NCBI GenBank assembly: GCA_932521035.1
Contig: OW051494.1
Location: 1,226,001-1,290,000 of the forward strand
Origin: Oscheius dolichura
Taxonomy: Eukaryota; Nematoda; Chromadorea; Rhabditida; Rhabditidae
Direction of reading: 5' to 3'
DNA: 64,000 bases
Shown: one piece after another, positions 47,326 through 58,712 of the stretch
Layout: the number at the start of each line of letters is the position of its first letter
Numbering within the stretch: position 1 is the stretch's first letter
Position numbers and translations under genes: made by a program
The notes under the pieces: model-generated
What the model saw: only the letters and a program-made list of their open reading frames with translations
The model's database searches: none
Told to the model about the DNA's origin: nothing

Positions 47326-48911
47326 TCTTACAAGAATAAGATCCCCAACCCCCTAGAGTCAATCAAAAAAGTAAAATAATCGATTTCCAGTCCCATTATA
47401 TAGCGTTGTATACACTATGTGTGAGGTCACTCCGGCCAGGGTATTGAAGGCTTATTTGATAACCAAACCAGCTAGCTTTAGCTCTTCGAAAGGTGGGTCA
47501 TCGAAGAGTACACGGTCTGCTTGTCGTGTGCTCTCTACTTTTTCCCTACTGCCTCCCCTAACCGGCAAACAATCTCAACAGTTTGCGACTCGCCGTAGAC
47601 AGTTGAGCACGACTTCGGCCTGGCCCGGAGGGGGGTATGAGCGCTGTCCACACCCGCCACACTTTAGTGCCCTCGGGGCATCGCCACTTTTTCACCCCCC
47701 CCCTAATCTTCTAAGGGATTACTGTAATTCTAGATGGTCCCCCACCCAGCTAATCATCTCTCAAGACTCCCGGGGGGCGCGCAACTTCCATTTATTTGAT
47801 CTGCGGACTATTTCCAGTGTCCAGCCGTTGTAGTTTTTCTCTCTTTTGAACTCTCCCGCTACAGAGGAGGGTCACAGGGCGGGAAACATGAAAATGCCGG
47901 CAAAAAGTACTAGTACGGGGGGTTGTTTAGGTTCCACGGGGCGGGGATTCAAACTTGGCGCCTTTTCTACAGTTTAAAGTTTATTTTCTAAATTAAATAG
48001 ACCTTTAAAAGGCTAAAATTCTACAGTAATCCATGTTTTATTTGATCTTTCGCTCAATTGGTTACAATATCGCACGAAACCAGTTCTTCCCCTAGCAGTT
48101 CATTCCCAGCGAAGCTTACTGTATTCCGAAAAGTTTACTATAGGAAAAGCCAGCTACCGTAATCCATTCTCCTGCTTATTTTCTGATTAAAAATAGATTT
48201 AAAAATTGGAAGGAAGCGGTCAAAGAGTCATCCAGCCAGCGATGCCAGGTCGCATCTGGTCCCCTTCGCCATTTTACTACTTCCTCCCCGGAGACCGCTG
48301 TGCAGTATTGTAATCTTATCTCTGTCTCTCTCTCTTCTTCTTCTTCTCCTTCCCCCCTGCCATCTTTCCTCTACACTAAAATTGTACTTTCTATACGTTG
48401 CAAAAAAGCATACAACCGGTGCCGGCTGGAGATAAGGCCCTGAATAGCCCCCTTAAGAAGTATACATTTTTGCCTATCAAAAGGGCAAAAGATACCCTCT
48501 CTTCCCCTCTCCCGGTGTGTGTGTCCTTTCATAAAGACGTCTGTTTCCTCGGCCCATTACCGTTGACCGGAGCGACATGCCGCGTCTCTCAATTTTACCT
48601 ACACTCTCCCCGAACTCTCGCCTCTACCACAACAGAGGGTGGTGGGCTCTGACCGGCTGAGTACGAGTTCTGTTACAAAGCTATCTCTGAGTTTATGGGG
48701 GCTGTAAGGGAGACCAACACCACCCACAACCATCAGAGTGTGTCGCCTTTTTGTTTCCTTTCCTTATCGCTATTTCCCTCCTTTCTGTTTGCTTAGTCTC
48801 TTTCTCCATTTTGTACTTTAATCGTTAAAAAAAGGGCTAAAAATCTACTCCTCCAATCATGGTGATGAAATAGAGCAGTTATCTTGAATACCACAAAAAG
48901 CAAAAATATTT
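47326..48911. other. No convincing gene
   Basis: An open frame at 47417-47833 (138 codons, Ser/Pro/Arg-rich) follows the tRNA-like unit but has no family features. A perfect 8-bp hairpin (ctcttcga / tcgaagag) is at 47480-47507. CT tracts near 48320. Confidence 0.4.
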
Positions 48912-48928
48912 CGCTCCCGGGTGGGCTC

Positions 48929-48964
<36 letters not shown>

Positions 48965-48984
48965 GCCTATTGCGCCACGGAAGC
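48912..48984 (-). tRNA. tRNA-Asn (GTT), second copy
   Basis: Base-for-base the same 73 nt as 27237-27309, with anticodon GTT, and the next ~15 bp downstream (aaatatttttgcttt) are also the same, including the T5 terminator. So the two genes come from a recent duplication of tRNA plus flank. Confidence 0.93.
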
Positions 48985-50337
48985 ACGAGGACATGGCATT
49001 TGGCGCTGTATGTCCTTGTTGCGGGACCGTTGCGTAGTGTTGCAACGGCTGGAAATAGCTGTTTCTTGATTGTTTTCTATATATCAAACCTAGACATTTT
49101 GTTTCCCTAATTATTTCCTGGTCTAACTCTTGGGAAGATTTATGTTCTATCATTACCACCCCTAGGGGCAGCCTGCCCCCTCCCTTTCTCTCCTAAAGTC
49201 GGGAAAATCACGACGACGATAAAGAGAGAGAGAGAGACCCGCGCCCCAGAGAGATGTCCCAAAAGGTAACTCGAACTGATCGCATCGTTACTTTTTCGCG
49301 CGGGAAGGCAGCAGCAACAGCCGTCGGTGGTAGTAGAAGGGGGGCCAAGAGACCGAATGAGACACGGAGGAGCGACGCAACGCGACCCACTTCTCTTCGG
49401 GGTTTACGAATGGTCACCAGCTGTTAAGTTTTAGTGAACTTATCCAGCAGCCACCCTAGTTTAGTGACCCCCTACCTGGTCAGGGAAGAACGGTAAACAA
49501 CAGGGATTTGTCAACATTTTTGGCTTTTGCCAGCCAAACCAGCTTCTTCGTCTGTCACGGGGCTGTGTGTGTTGAAATTTATGGTAAATATATTTCAATG
49601 ACGACAGGAGAAAGGCATCCCCCACCCCCCTGGAAAGAGAAAGTCTCGCAATTTTATCTAGGGGGCTGGAAAAAGTACGGGAAGCTGCTCTCTCCCCCTA
49701 GCGACGAAACGGGGAAATTAGTCATCTTCCCCAAGAGCAGACTCTCGTTACTGGTAAGGCAATTAGCTTCCCCAGGAGAGGGGCCGATTGTTAATATCCG
49801 GAGAGGAGAGCAACCTGGCTATTATCCTCTCCCTTTAATCAAAGAGCTCGAACTTTTACACAACCCGGCAAAGTTCTTGATTTTTAGAGATTTTGAGATT
49901 TTAAGATAAAAAAACAGCTTTCTCCCTTCTTTCTTTGTTTAGCCACCTTTAACCCAGAAAAAAGACCATCCAATTATTCAACAAAATGAGACTGGCGATC
50001 CGAGTCGCAGGCGGAATCGTCGCCTCATCGTCGTCGTTGTTTTGTGATTTATTGGACTGACCAACCCAGAGGGGGCAGAGTCGGGCGGAAGAATTAAACT
50101 CATTTTGTTCTCTCTTCTTTTCATTTTCTCCACGTTAAACCGTTTAATTTACCGTAATCACCCGGGTGTTTGTACTTTTAAATCGACAAATCTATTGTTG
50201 TTTTATTGAGGAAAGGTCCTGAAGCGCTCGGCCCGCTTCTTTATTAATTCTTTTTAAAACTCTGTCTAGGTTCTCAGAATCCGAAAAGAAGGTTCCGAAG
50301 CGAAAATAGACATTTTAAAAGTTAAATAAACGGTTCG
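48985..50337. other. No convincing gene
   Basis: GA microsatellite at 49222-49238. An open frame at 49508-49909 (133 codons) includes some protein-like stretches but has no recognised domain, no splice support and a polyproline-like run; not called. Confidence 0.4.
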
Positions 50338-50470
50338 ATCCCCGATAGTCTGATCCCTTGCACCCGTAAAATCTCGGCAGTCGGATCATCTTTGTTCAAA
50401 ACTGTTACAAAACACCTTTATATCTTTGTTTTGCCGAGACTTTACGGGTGCTGGGAATCGGACTATCAGG
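50338..50470. mobile_element. Foldback MITE copy 10
   Basis: Left arm cgatagtctgatcccttgc with cccgtaaaatctcggcag; centre lacking about 8 bp (tgtgacgc); right arm tgccgagactttacgggtgc and gaatcggactatcagg. Intergenic. Confidence 0.88.
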
Positions 50471-52874
50471 AACCGAGTCAAGTAAACCAATCCTGATCGC
50501 TTCGCGACCCTAAAGTTCAAAGTGCCTGACCGTTTCCATAAATCCGGGTCTTTTTTCTCCGAAAGTAAGCACTTCTTTGATGAAATCTCCCTTTCTAGAC
50601 CGGGGGTTACTGTACTCATAACTCGATTAACAACTACCCAAAAACTGTTAGCTTTATGCTAATGTGCCTGTTTACCATCTTCTAGCTAAATCGGCAACCC
50701 ATACCCAAGCAACACACGATGATGATGTTTCTTCTTCTTTATCTAAAGAAGGGGGCAAACCAGTCTGGTTGGCTGGTCGCCCTCCGGCTATCCCTACAGT
50801 ACTCCTGCCCTTCAAGTAGTCAAGTCTTAAAAGCCGGGGCCAGTGGTGGTGGGGGTGGTGGACTACCCGTCCCGACCCACTTATCTCGTCCCCTTCTAAA
50901 TATGATGAGTAGCCGGTGCTGCTTCTTTCTACATACCTGGTCGGATCGGCGAGGGGGGAGTAGAGAGATCCCCCCGAGAGAGAGAAGCCATTGTCTTTCG
51001 AATTATCTCTCTACTTTATGAAACTTCGGGGGAGAACCTGCTTCGCCCTCTTGTGGCCCTACGGCGCGCGCTCTCTTCCCAGGCGGGGCGGTATCTCCCC
51101 AACATCGCTCCAAGTAGAGAAGAGCGAGAGAGAGAGAGAGATGCAACCATCTCTATACCAGCAGGGAAAAGAAAGCAAAGCATCAGCAGCAGCAGCGGTA
51201 TCCCGCGCCGCCTTGCGTGCACTTTACGCGCCCCCAATCCCCACTTTGGGAAAGAAGAGAGACACAGTTCAAGTCCCGACTCCCGTCGTTTTCTCCCCGC
51301 CACACACATATATACTGACTGCTGATTACTGTAATCATTATCTAGTACTTTGTCCCTAATCCAAAATCTACCGTAATCCCTGGACTCTCCAGTTTAGAGT
51401 CCCTCTCCCGGGCGCGCGCGAGTCTTGTTTATTTACCAACAGATCTAAAGAGTAAATATTGACCATAACACTATTTATTCTTGTTTTTTTTTCTACTTTT
51501 CCCTCTCTCCTATTTCTTCACAAAGTCCAGGAAGTCCCGGTGCTTATCATCCGAGTACATCTCCATCCCCTTTCCACCCCATCCCTCTGAATTCAGGTCA
51601 GCTGCGAACGTCTCAACTGCGACCTTCTTATCTCCTCTTCTCTTGACTCTCTCCCGTTCTTTTGTAAGGCAAAAAAAAAGTGGACTTTTTAAGGCGATTG
51701 GAGAAAGTCCACTTTCCCTCCTGGAATTTCCTCGAATTAACCTGTTTTCCCTCCAAAGTCAGTTCCTCAAGAAGATACTGTACTCTGGTCAGTCGCCCCG
51801 GGAAAAAAAGACAGCGCACATCTTTTAGAGCCCCCGTTTTTTCTCGATGATTCTGTTCCTAAATTACAGTAATCCCATTAATTTAGTCCTTTAAATTTTT
51901 TTAAACTATTTTAACCGACGGATTTTCATGCTCTAACCATTGGTTTCCCTGCCATTTTCTTCTGGCTCTGGTTAAAACTGGATAATTGCTCCTTTTTGCT
52001 GTTTATGAGCCATTCAGTCGTTTTTTTTCTGTTCTAAACCTTGTTTTCTATAATTTTTTACCTTTTTTTCCAAATATTTTAGCATTGTATTGTCCAAAAA
52101 TCCTTTTAGAATGGAAGTTTTATTAGAAAAAGGCGCCTAATCGGGGGAAAATGGAGATTTCCTCATTTTTTTGACGTATTTTTCTTTTCTGGGACAATTT
52201 TTGGCACTCTAGGCTCTTCCTAGGGGTTTTTGACATCTTCTGTGAGTTTTTTAGATCCGTTTTTTGGTTGAAAAATGAAGAAACCGCCTTTTTCCCCTAT
52301 CCATATGGTTTTTGCTCTCTGTCGTGTTGCAAAATCCGTTTTTTCCCCCGGCTGTCTATTTTTCCTTGGTCTTCTCTTTCCCGGCTGACTCGTCGTTGTT
52401 TTTCCTGACCTACTCTCTCTCTCTCGTCTCCTCCAAGTTGATTCCAAGTAGTCCGGATGCACTTTACAATGTCAAGTCTCTCCACACTACTTGAGGCAAC
52501 TGTCTGCTCTTCGAATCAAATCAATTGCTCTTAGCTGCCACGCTATTCCAGAGAGAGAGAGAGTCAGGGTCCTCTGTGTAATACTACATTGTGATATGTT
52601 CTCTCTCCTGTTAAATCTACTACTCATCCCCCCGGATTACTATATCTATCTATCTCTCACTCGCTGTCTCTGATTATCATCTCTCCCTTCTTCTCAAGGA
52701 CCTATCCCCCCGGGGTTCTCTAATGTTTACTGTTCGCGCCCCCCGTACTCTTCCCCCCGACCTTGTTGTATCTCGCGTATATCTGCAATAAGGTTATCTG
52801 ATACTTAGAACTGTAACAGTCGGGGGCAGCGGGGCAGGGGGTGGCTGGTCAAAAGGGGGCCCACCCCGCTCGGC
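50471..52874. other. No convincing gene
   Basis: CT/GA-rich, with (GA)n at 51122-51141 and 52550-52562. Several 100-codon frames on both strands overlap one another and are Ser/Pro/Arg-rich. No element found. Confidence 0.45.
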
Positions 52875-52988
52875 TCTCGCTGGGCCGATCCCCTGCACCC
52901 GTAAAGTCTCGGCAGGAGGATCATCTTTATTCAAAACTGTAGTCTTTGTCTTGCCGAGACTTTACGGGTGCAGGCCGTCGGACTATGA
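52875..52988. mobile_element. Foldback MITE copy 11, centre deleted
   Basis: Left arm tctcgctgggccgatcccc, exact core CCCGTAAAGTCTCGGCAG; centre cut from aaaactgt straight to agtctttgtctt; right arm tgccgagactttacgggtgc then cgtcggactatg. About 114 bp. Confidence 0.88.
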
Positions 52989-55160
52989 AGTCAGCCCCTC
53001 TCTGATTCGTTAAATGCCGTCTCCCCCTGGCCATTATCACAAAGTAAACAGTTGCAACTTCTTGACAATTTTATGAGCTGACGGGAGAGAATAACATCGG
53101 CTCCGGAAACTAGGAACCAGGCAGATGTCAGGACCATTACTTTGGGGCAGAAGAGGAAAAAAAGTCGAAATTTTGAACCAAAGTCTTTGAATCAAATATT
53201 TGGAATATTTATCATTTTTTCCCGGGTTTAAAGGACTGTTTCCTAATCATAAGGGTTAATAGATTATATTCTCATGGATGGAAAACACTTCTCATTGGGC
53301 ATTTTGAAACCAGGGCCCCATTGGATCAATTTGACCGTTCTTTCGTCTTGGGACCTTTTTGGTCCCGTTTTTAGGATAGGGGAAAGTCTCCTGGTCCCTT
53401 AGGAAAAGCCATGAAGCAGTTTTACCCCTTGACCGAGGCCCCCGTCCCCCGGGTACAAGAAATAGCCTGCCCCTCGTCCTTACCCCCTTCAACTTCTTCC
53501 CCTCCTCCTCCTGCTACTTTTTTTCTTTTTCACATTTCTCTCGTCGTCAATATACCTACCAACTGTCACGTGTAATACTCCTCTCCCCATCTCGAAATGT
53601 GAACTGAGAGTAACTCTCACTTCTTGTCTCTGTCTCTCTCTTATCACCCCCTCCCCTTATGACTTCCTTCCGCGAAAAGTTACCATTCTTCAAATGGCTA
53701 TCATTTTTTCTTTGTCTCTTACCTCTAAAAACTAACACATAAACAAGGTACAAAAGAGCAAAAGAGCCCTGCAAAAAGGAGGAAAAACGGCTCCCGGGAG
53801 TGAGGGTGGAACCACCTGACCCCCTTCTCTTTGCACCAACAATTCTCCGGCTATTATGCCCTGACTTGATCTTTGACGATCCTGGATACATTACAACTGT
53901 TCCTTTTGACTGCTGCTGAGCTTTATGCGAATTCGAAAGGAGGTGAATTATGTATGAGCACACATGTTGTTGCGTAGGTTCTGCTGGCTGGGGAGGCTAT
54001 GTGGACTCTCTCTCTCTCGTCCCTTCCATTTGACCGTCAGCTGTTTCCAACTCTCACTCACGCCCTCTCTCGTAACTCTCAAGAGCAATGGGTCTGGAGG
54101 GGAGAGTCAAACGGGGAGATTTGATCCAGTTAAACCAATGGGCTAGGGGAAAATATAATAGAAGAGTACCGTAATCTAGAGGACCGCGCCTTCAAGAATC
54201 CCTGGAGGCGCCTCAAAACTTCCTAGGGACGTTCGGGGGGCCTTTCCTAACAAAAAATGAAACACATACCACCAGAATGCCAACTAGCCAGTCTAGAAAG
54301 CCCCCCGATGGATCTTAAAGGGATGGTCTCGGTAGGAAAGAAGATTGGGGGCTATCCCTTGGACCCCTGGAGAATAAGGTCCCAATAGGCGAAGGCAGCT
54401 ACCGTAACCTTGAAGCGGCTAGGCCCCTGAGTCACTGCCCCTTTCCTTCCTGCCAGCTAAAGTCAGTAAGCCCCTCAAAAAGTACCCTCTCCTGCTGCTG
54501 CTGCTCTTTCGATCTCCCTGATTTGGATCGTTCTATTTCTCCTCCCCAAAAAGAGGATTGCCCCCTCTTTTTTGGGGGCTCTTTAACCTCCCCCCACGCC
54601 TTTCCGACAGGCGAAGATTACTCGCTCTCTCCTGCTCCGAGACGGTGGTTTATGTTTCTTGACTGTCTCTTTTTTGTCGCCTGGACACTCCTCTCGTCTC
54701 TCTTCCCCTTAGGGCGTCTCTCTCGCTCCCTCCCTCAGGAAAAAACGCTGAGCAATCAACTGAATAACTATTTGTCCAGCTCGCGATGGGGAGACCCCCC
54801 TGCGGTCGTGACCGGCCAGCAACTCGCTTGAAACAGCCACAGTACTCTTCGAGTGGACGGCGGGCTCTTTGTTCGGGAAGGGAGCCGAGGCCTGCGGCGA
54901 AATACGCAAAAGCGGAGGCCCCCCGAGCCTAACTTGTGTGTGTCTTTCTGTCTCTCTCTCTTTCTCTCTCTGTCTGTCGGTCCTCCCGGTCCGACTCTGT
55001 TTGTGTATCTTTGTACTATTTCGGGAATTCTCCACCATGTTACTATTTCTATCCGATTATTTCGCAATTTTGAGGGCGGGCGTTTTTGACCAGTACCTCG
55101 GCTTTTCGGCAGAGCAGCTCCATTCTTTCTCATTTTTCTACAAATTCCACTCATAATCCT
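52989..55160. other. No convincing gene
   Basis: CT-rich with scattered low-complexity frames on both strands (e.g. 53556-53963, 54709-55163 minus). Nothing with splice structure or a recognised domain. Confidence 0.45.
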
Positions 55161-55162
55161 CA

Positions 55163-55690
55163 CTATAGAGAAAATTGACTGCGTAGAATCTTCTCATTTA
55201 GTACTCAGTCAGAGAAACGTGGCTCAAAATGTACCAGAACCAAGTTAGGGCCGCGTGCCTCCTCCTCCAGGGGTTCCGCGCGCTCTAGTAGTCTTTTTCT
55301 CTTTTGGAGGCGAATAGGTGGCTTCATTTGATAGTCAGCCAAAAAAACTGGAGTTAGAATGTGACAGGACCCGGTAGAACGCGTTTGGAGGCTTCACGGG
55401 GCGATTCTTCCCTTCAGGAGCAAATAATTAGTTCTTTACCGTAATTTTTCATTGAATTTGCTGCGTAGAATATTTTTATTTGATACTCAGTATCAGAAAA
55501 TATGGTTCGATCGTTGTAGGACCCAGAGAAGCGCGCCTTCCCCTGCAAAGAGCTCCAAGACGTTTTTCCCGCCATTTGAGCCTATCAGCTGGTCTCTTTT
55601 CTCCATTTTCATAAAAAATTAGCTGTGTAGAATATCCTATTTAATCCTCCACCTTCTCTCCCGGTTTTAAGTTCCATCCTCCATCCATCC
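55163..55690. repeat. Degenerate tandem repeat, period about 150 nt
   Basis: Three to four diverged units, led by 'ttgactgcgtagaatcttctc' (55167), a weak unit near 55310, 'ttgctgcgtagaatattttta' (55458) and 'ttagctgtgtagaatatcct' (55618). Each continues 'attt(a/g)(a/g)tactcagt..aga(a)a.gtggctc' or a decayed form. Similar single copies occur near 33300-33440, 61520 and 61680-61820, so this is a dispersed family. Confidence 0.6.
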
Positions 55691-58017
55691 GCCGCCTCCT
55701 TATACGGTGGTATGGAAGAAGAACTTTTTCAGCCTCTCCATCCCGAAAATCCTCGCTCTCTTGAACCAGTTTCAAGAGTTCCAAGTGAGTGACTTTTTCT
55801 CCTCGCTTACCCCCGTTCCTTTATCCACTTTTCTTCCATATGGGGAGGGAGGGTCGAGAGTTCAAATTTCGTCTTTTTCCCATCCCGCCTCGCTTCTTCT
55901 CCTCTATCCTGTCCGATTTCCATCTAACCTTACCAAAAAAGAACGAGTCAAATCCTGAACAGTGCTGTTGTGGTGGTCAACGACGACGGCTGGCGACTCT
56001 CTCCCGCATTGTTGCGTTTTGTCTTTTGTTTGACAAGCTGTCAACTGCGAGTTCTTTCGGACATAGCAAATAGCCGACTCCAGCAGTGCAGAGGAGAAGG
56101 AGCAGAGCATCGCCGAGAGAGCGGGCACAGGCCGGAGGCGGAGAGCCATAGCCACACGACGAGCTATTATCACTCTCTATATTTAGTACTGCGAAACGGT
56201 CCGGATTCAACTGACCACGCCATTGTTTTGTTTGATTGTCTCTTTCTCTCTCCCGCGCCTCCCTGCCCCTCTTTCATTTCTCAACTGAATTAATATGCCC
56301 CCCCCCCTTAGGTAGGGTCTGCCCGAGCTGTACTACTTGTTTACTCGTACCGGGTTAGGCGAGGGGGGATTACTGTTACTCAAGTACCACGATTTCAGAA
56401 GGGCTCTTCTCTTATCATCGCTTCCTCTCTAGTGTATACTCCCTAACATACCATACATATTTAATATTACCATATATTAAAATATGGAAAAAGGGATGAG
56501 AAAATAAATTCTGTATTCTACTGGTTCTCACAGAGAGAGAGCCACATTCCACCCCCAGCCCAGTATAAACTCACCAAATGGGCGTATCCAATTACCAAAC
56601 AGAGTCAACTTTTAAGAGAGAGGTTTCTTTTTAATAGTAGCCATTTTTCCCGTTTAAACTTGGCTAACAAGTAGAATACAGTACCCTTTACCATGGCCAA
56701 AAAGCCCTTTCCCCTGCTTTGATCCTCCTTTTCCTTGTCGCGAGGGGCAATCCTCTTCTAATGGCTCTACAAGGAGCTATCTCTTCATTTCTTCGAAAAT
56801 TAGCAACTTTACTACCTTAAAAACATTCTTCTCTACGTAGATAACCTACTAGACCTTTAAATTTCATAAATTTATGGTTCTGAGAGCCTCAAACTCGATA
56901 GCAATGGGTCAAAAGGGCGCTTTCTCTATGCAGCGAACCTAAACGCACCGTGCTCTTTTTTGGGGAGAAAATTGTGGTTCTTTTTATATTTCACCCTTTT
57001 TATAGTCTTTACTATCTTTTTAAACAGATTTTGTCCTTTACAGTACCCTCCTTTTTGAGTTAAACCGCGTCCAAGGTCCCTAACTCTCTGTCCTGCAGCG
57101 GCCACTCAATTCCCTGCCTCCTAAAAGAGTGGGTAAGGTTGCATGCCCCCCGTCTTCTCTATTACCTTCGTCCACCTCCTCCTCGTCTTGTCCCCCCGTT
57201 CCCAAGACGGCCAATGACTGAGTAAACTGCGGCCGTGTGGCTCTCTCTCTCACTCTCTTTCCTCTCCCCCTCGACCAGTCGACGTTACGAAGCCCTTTAG
57301 TCAAATACTCAAATAGCACACACCCTCAGGTGGGGCACTGTGTTCCAGTCATCGCATCATAAAGAGTTCCCATACTAGTGAGCTTAACTTTCTTGTCCGC
57401 CGTTTTCACAAAAAAAACGAGCTCCTATGGCAGCGGCGGGCCTGGGATCGGGAGCGTCTTTGACTTCTTCTGGATGGCTTACTGTAGCTTTTTTTATCCT
57501 TTAAACGTTTTTTTCCAGTTAAGATCCTTCTCCTCCTCCTCCTTATTTCTGTAGGTTAAAATACTCCGAAGCGCTTCTGCCACCGCGCTGCGTAACTGTG
57601 GCCTTATTGGTCATTTTCTTCAATTTTCGCCAAATTCGCTTCTTCTCCTTCTTTTCCTTCCTTTCCCTCGTTTTTCCGTGTTCCAAAGGTTCCAAGTAGT
57701 GTGAACTGTGGTTTCTTCTTCTTCTTCTTCCCCGTCTTTTCTCACCGTTCCAAGACCATCTCCCTTCCCTTCCCCGGCGGTAGAGATGTCCTTGAGTGTA
57801 GATAAAAACTTTCCCTATAGTTTACATCGAGTTTCGAGGCTTTGAGATCTTGTTTTATCTTGGTTTTGGGGGGATGGGTGTAATGAAGAACGAGTGAAAG
57901 TCTCTTCTCTTCTCTTCTTTTCTCTTTCACTGTGTGTGTGCCACAAAACGTTTTAAAACCCACCCAATTACCTGTTTTTATCTCCTATTTTATGCCCTAA
58001 TCTCACTTCTAGCAGCT
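55691..58017. other. No convincing gene
   Basis: CT-rich non-coding DNA. Overlapping frames on both strands around 55970-56290 are mutually exclusive and featureless. Confidence 0.4.
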
Positions 58018-58163
58018 TTGGCTGTCTAACTGTGGCTTCCTGTAGCTTGCTGTTGCTTTCGACTGTCTAATTGCGGCTTCCTGTGGCTCCTAGGAGGGGT
58101 TAGCTGTCTAACTGTGGTGTCCTGTGGCGCTCCCCGCCTCCCTCGCTGTCTAACTATGACTGA
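58018..58163. repeat. Four GCTGTCTAACTGTGGC-type units in tandem
   Basis: Variants start at about 58019, 58059, 58108 and 58146, three of them followed by 'tcctgtrg'. Same motif as the 39.7-40.1 kb cluster and 30655. Confidence 0.75.
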
Positions 58164-58712
58164 CCAAAAACCTCCCAGAAAGCCCCCATTCCTCTAAATT
58201 TCTTTGTTTTCTCTCTCTGACAGACTAGCCAGCTCAATTCCAGTAGCCTCCTCCCGGTGGTCACTCGCCTTCTCCTCCGATTAGTAGATTATGTGTTTGT
58301 ATTTGACGATTTGTTGACTTTCGTTTAGGCTCAGAGAGCAGGTAGATTGCGGAGGGGGACAGTCGACCAGAGGGGGGGACAGCAGCAGCTAGTAGCCAGC
58401 GAGAGAGAGGGGGTTCTTTAGCTCACGACGAATAGTACGCTAGTCTCTCTGTGTGTGACAGTTATGCACACTCGCTGCTGCTCCCCTAGGGGGCCAGGAA
58501 GTTTGAAGATCTCGGGGGGATGGTGACAGCTGAGGGACGACGGGGAGGGGGCTCGGAGACAGCACAGTACCCACAAAACGGATCACGCTCTCTCCTCCTT
58601 CTTTGACCCTTTCTCTTTCTTCTCTTTCCTCCTCTTACAGTAATCTTTAGTTAATATAGTTATTTATAGGAAGAAGTAGATGTATTAGAAGAGACCGGGA
58701 GAGAAGAGAGAG
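58164..58712. promoter_or_regulatory. Likely 5' region of the BED-finger gene
   Basis: Purine-rich DNA directly upstream of the first coding exon, with GA tracts near 58401 and 58700. No TATA box seen. Called only from position. Confidence 0.35.

Noticed and set aside
49508-49909. 133-codon plus-strand frame
   Set aside because: Some protein-like stretches, but no domain, no clear splice sites and a run of prolines.
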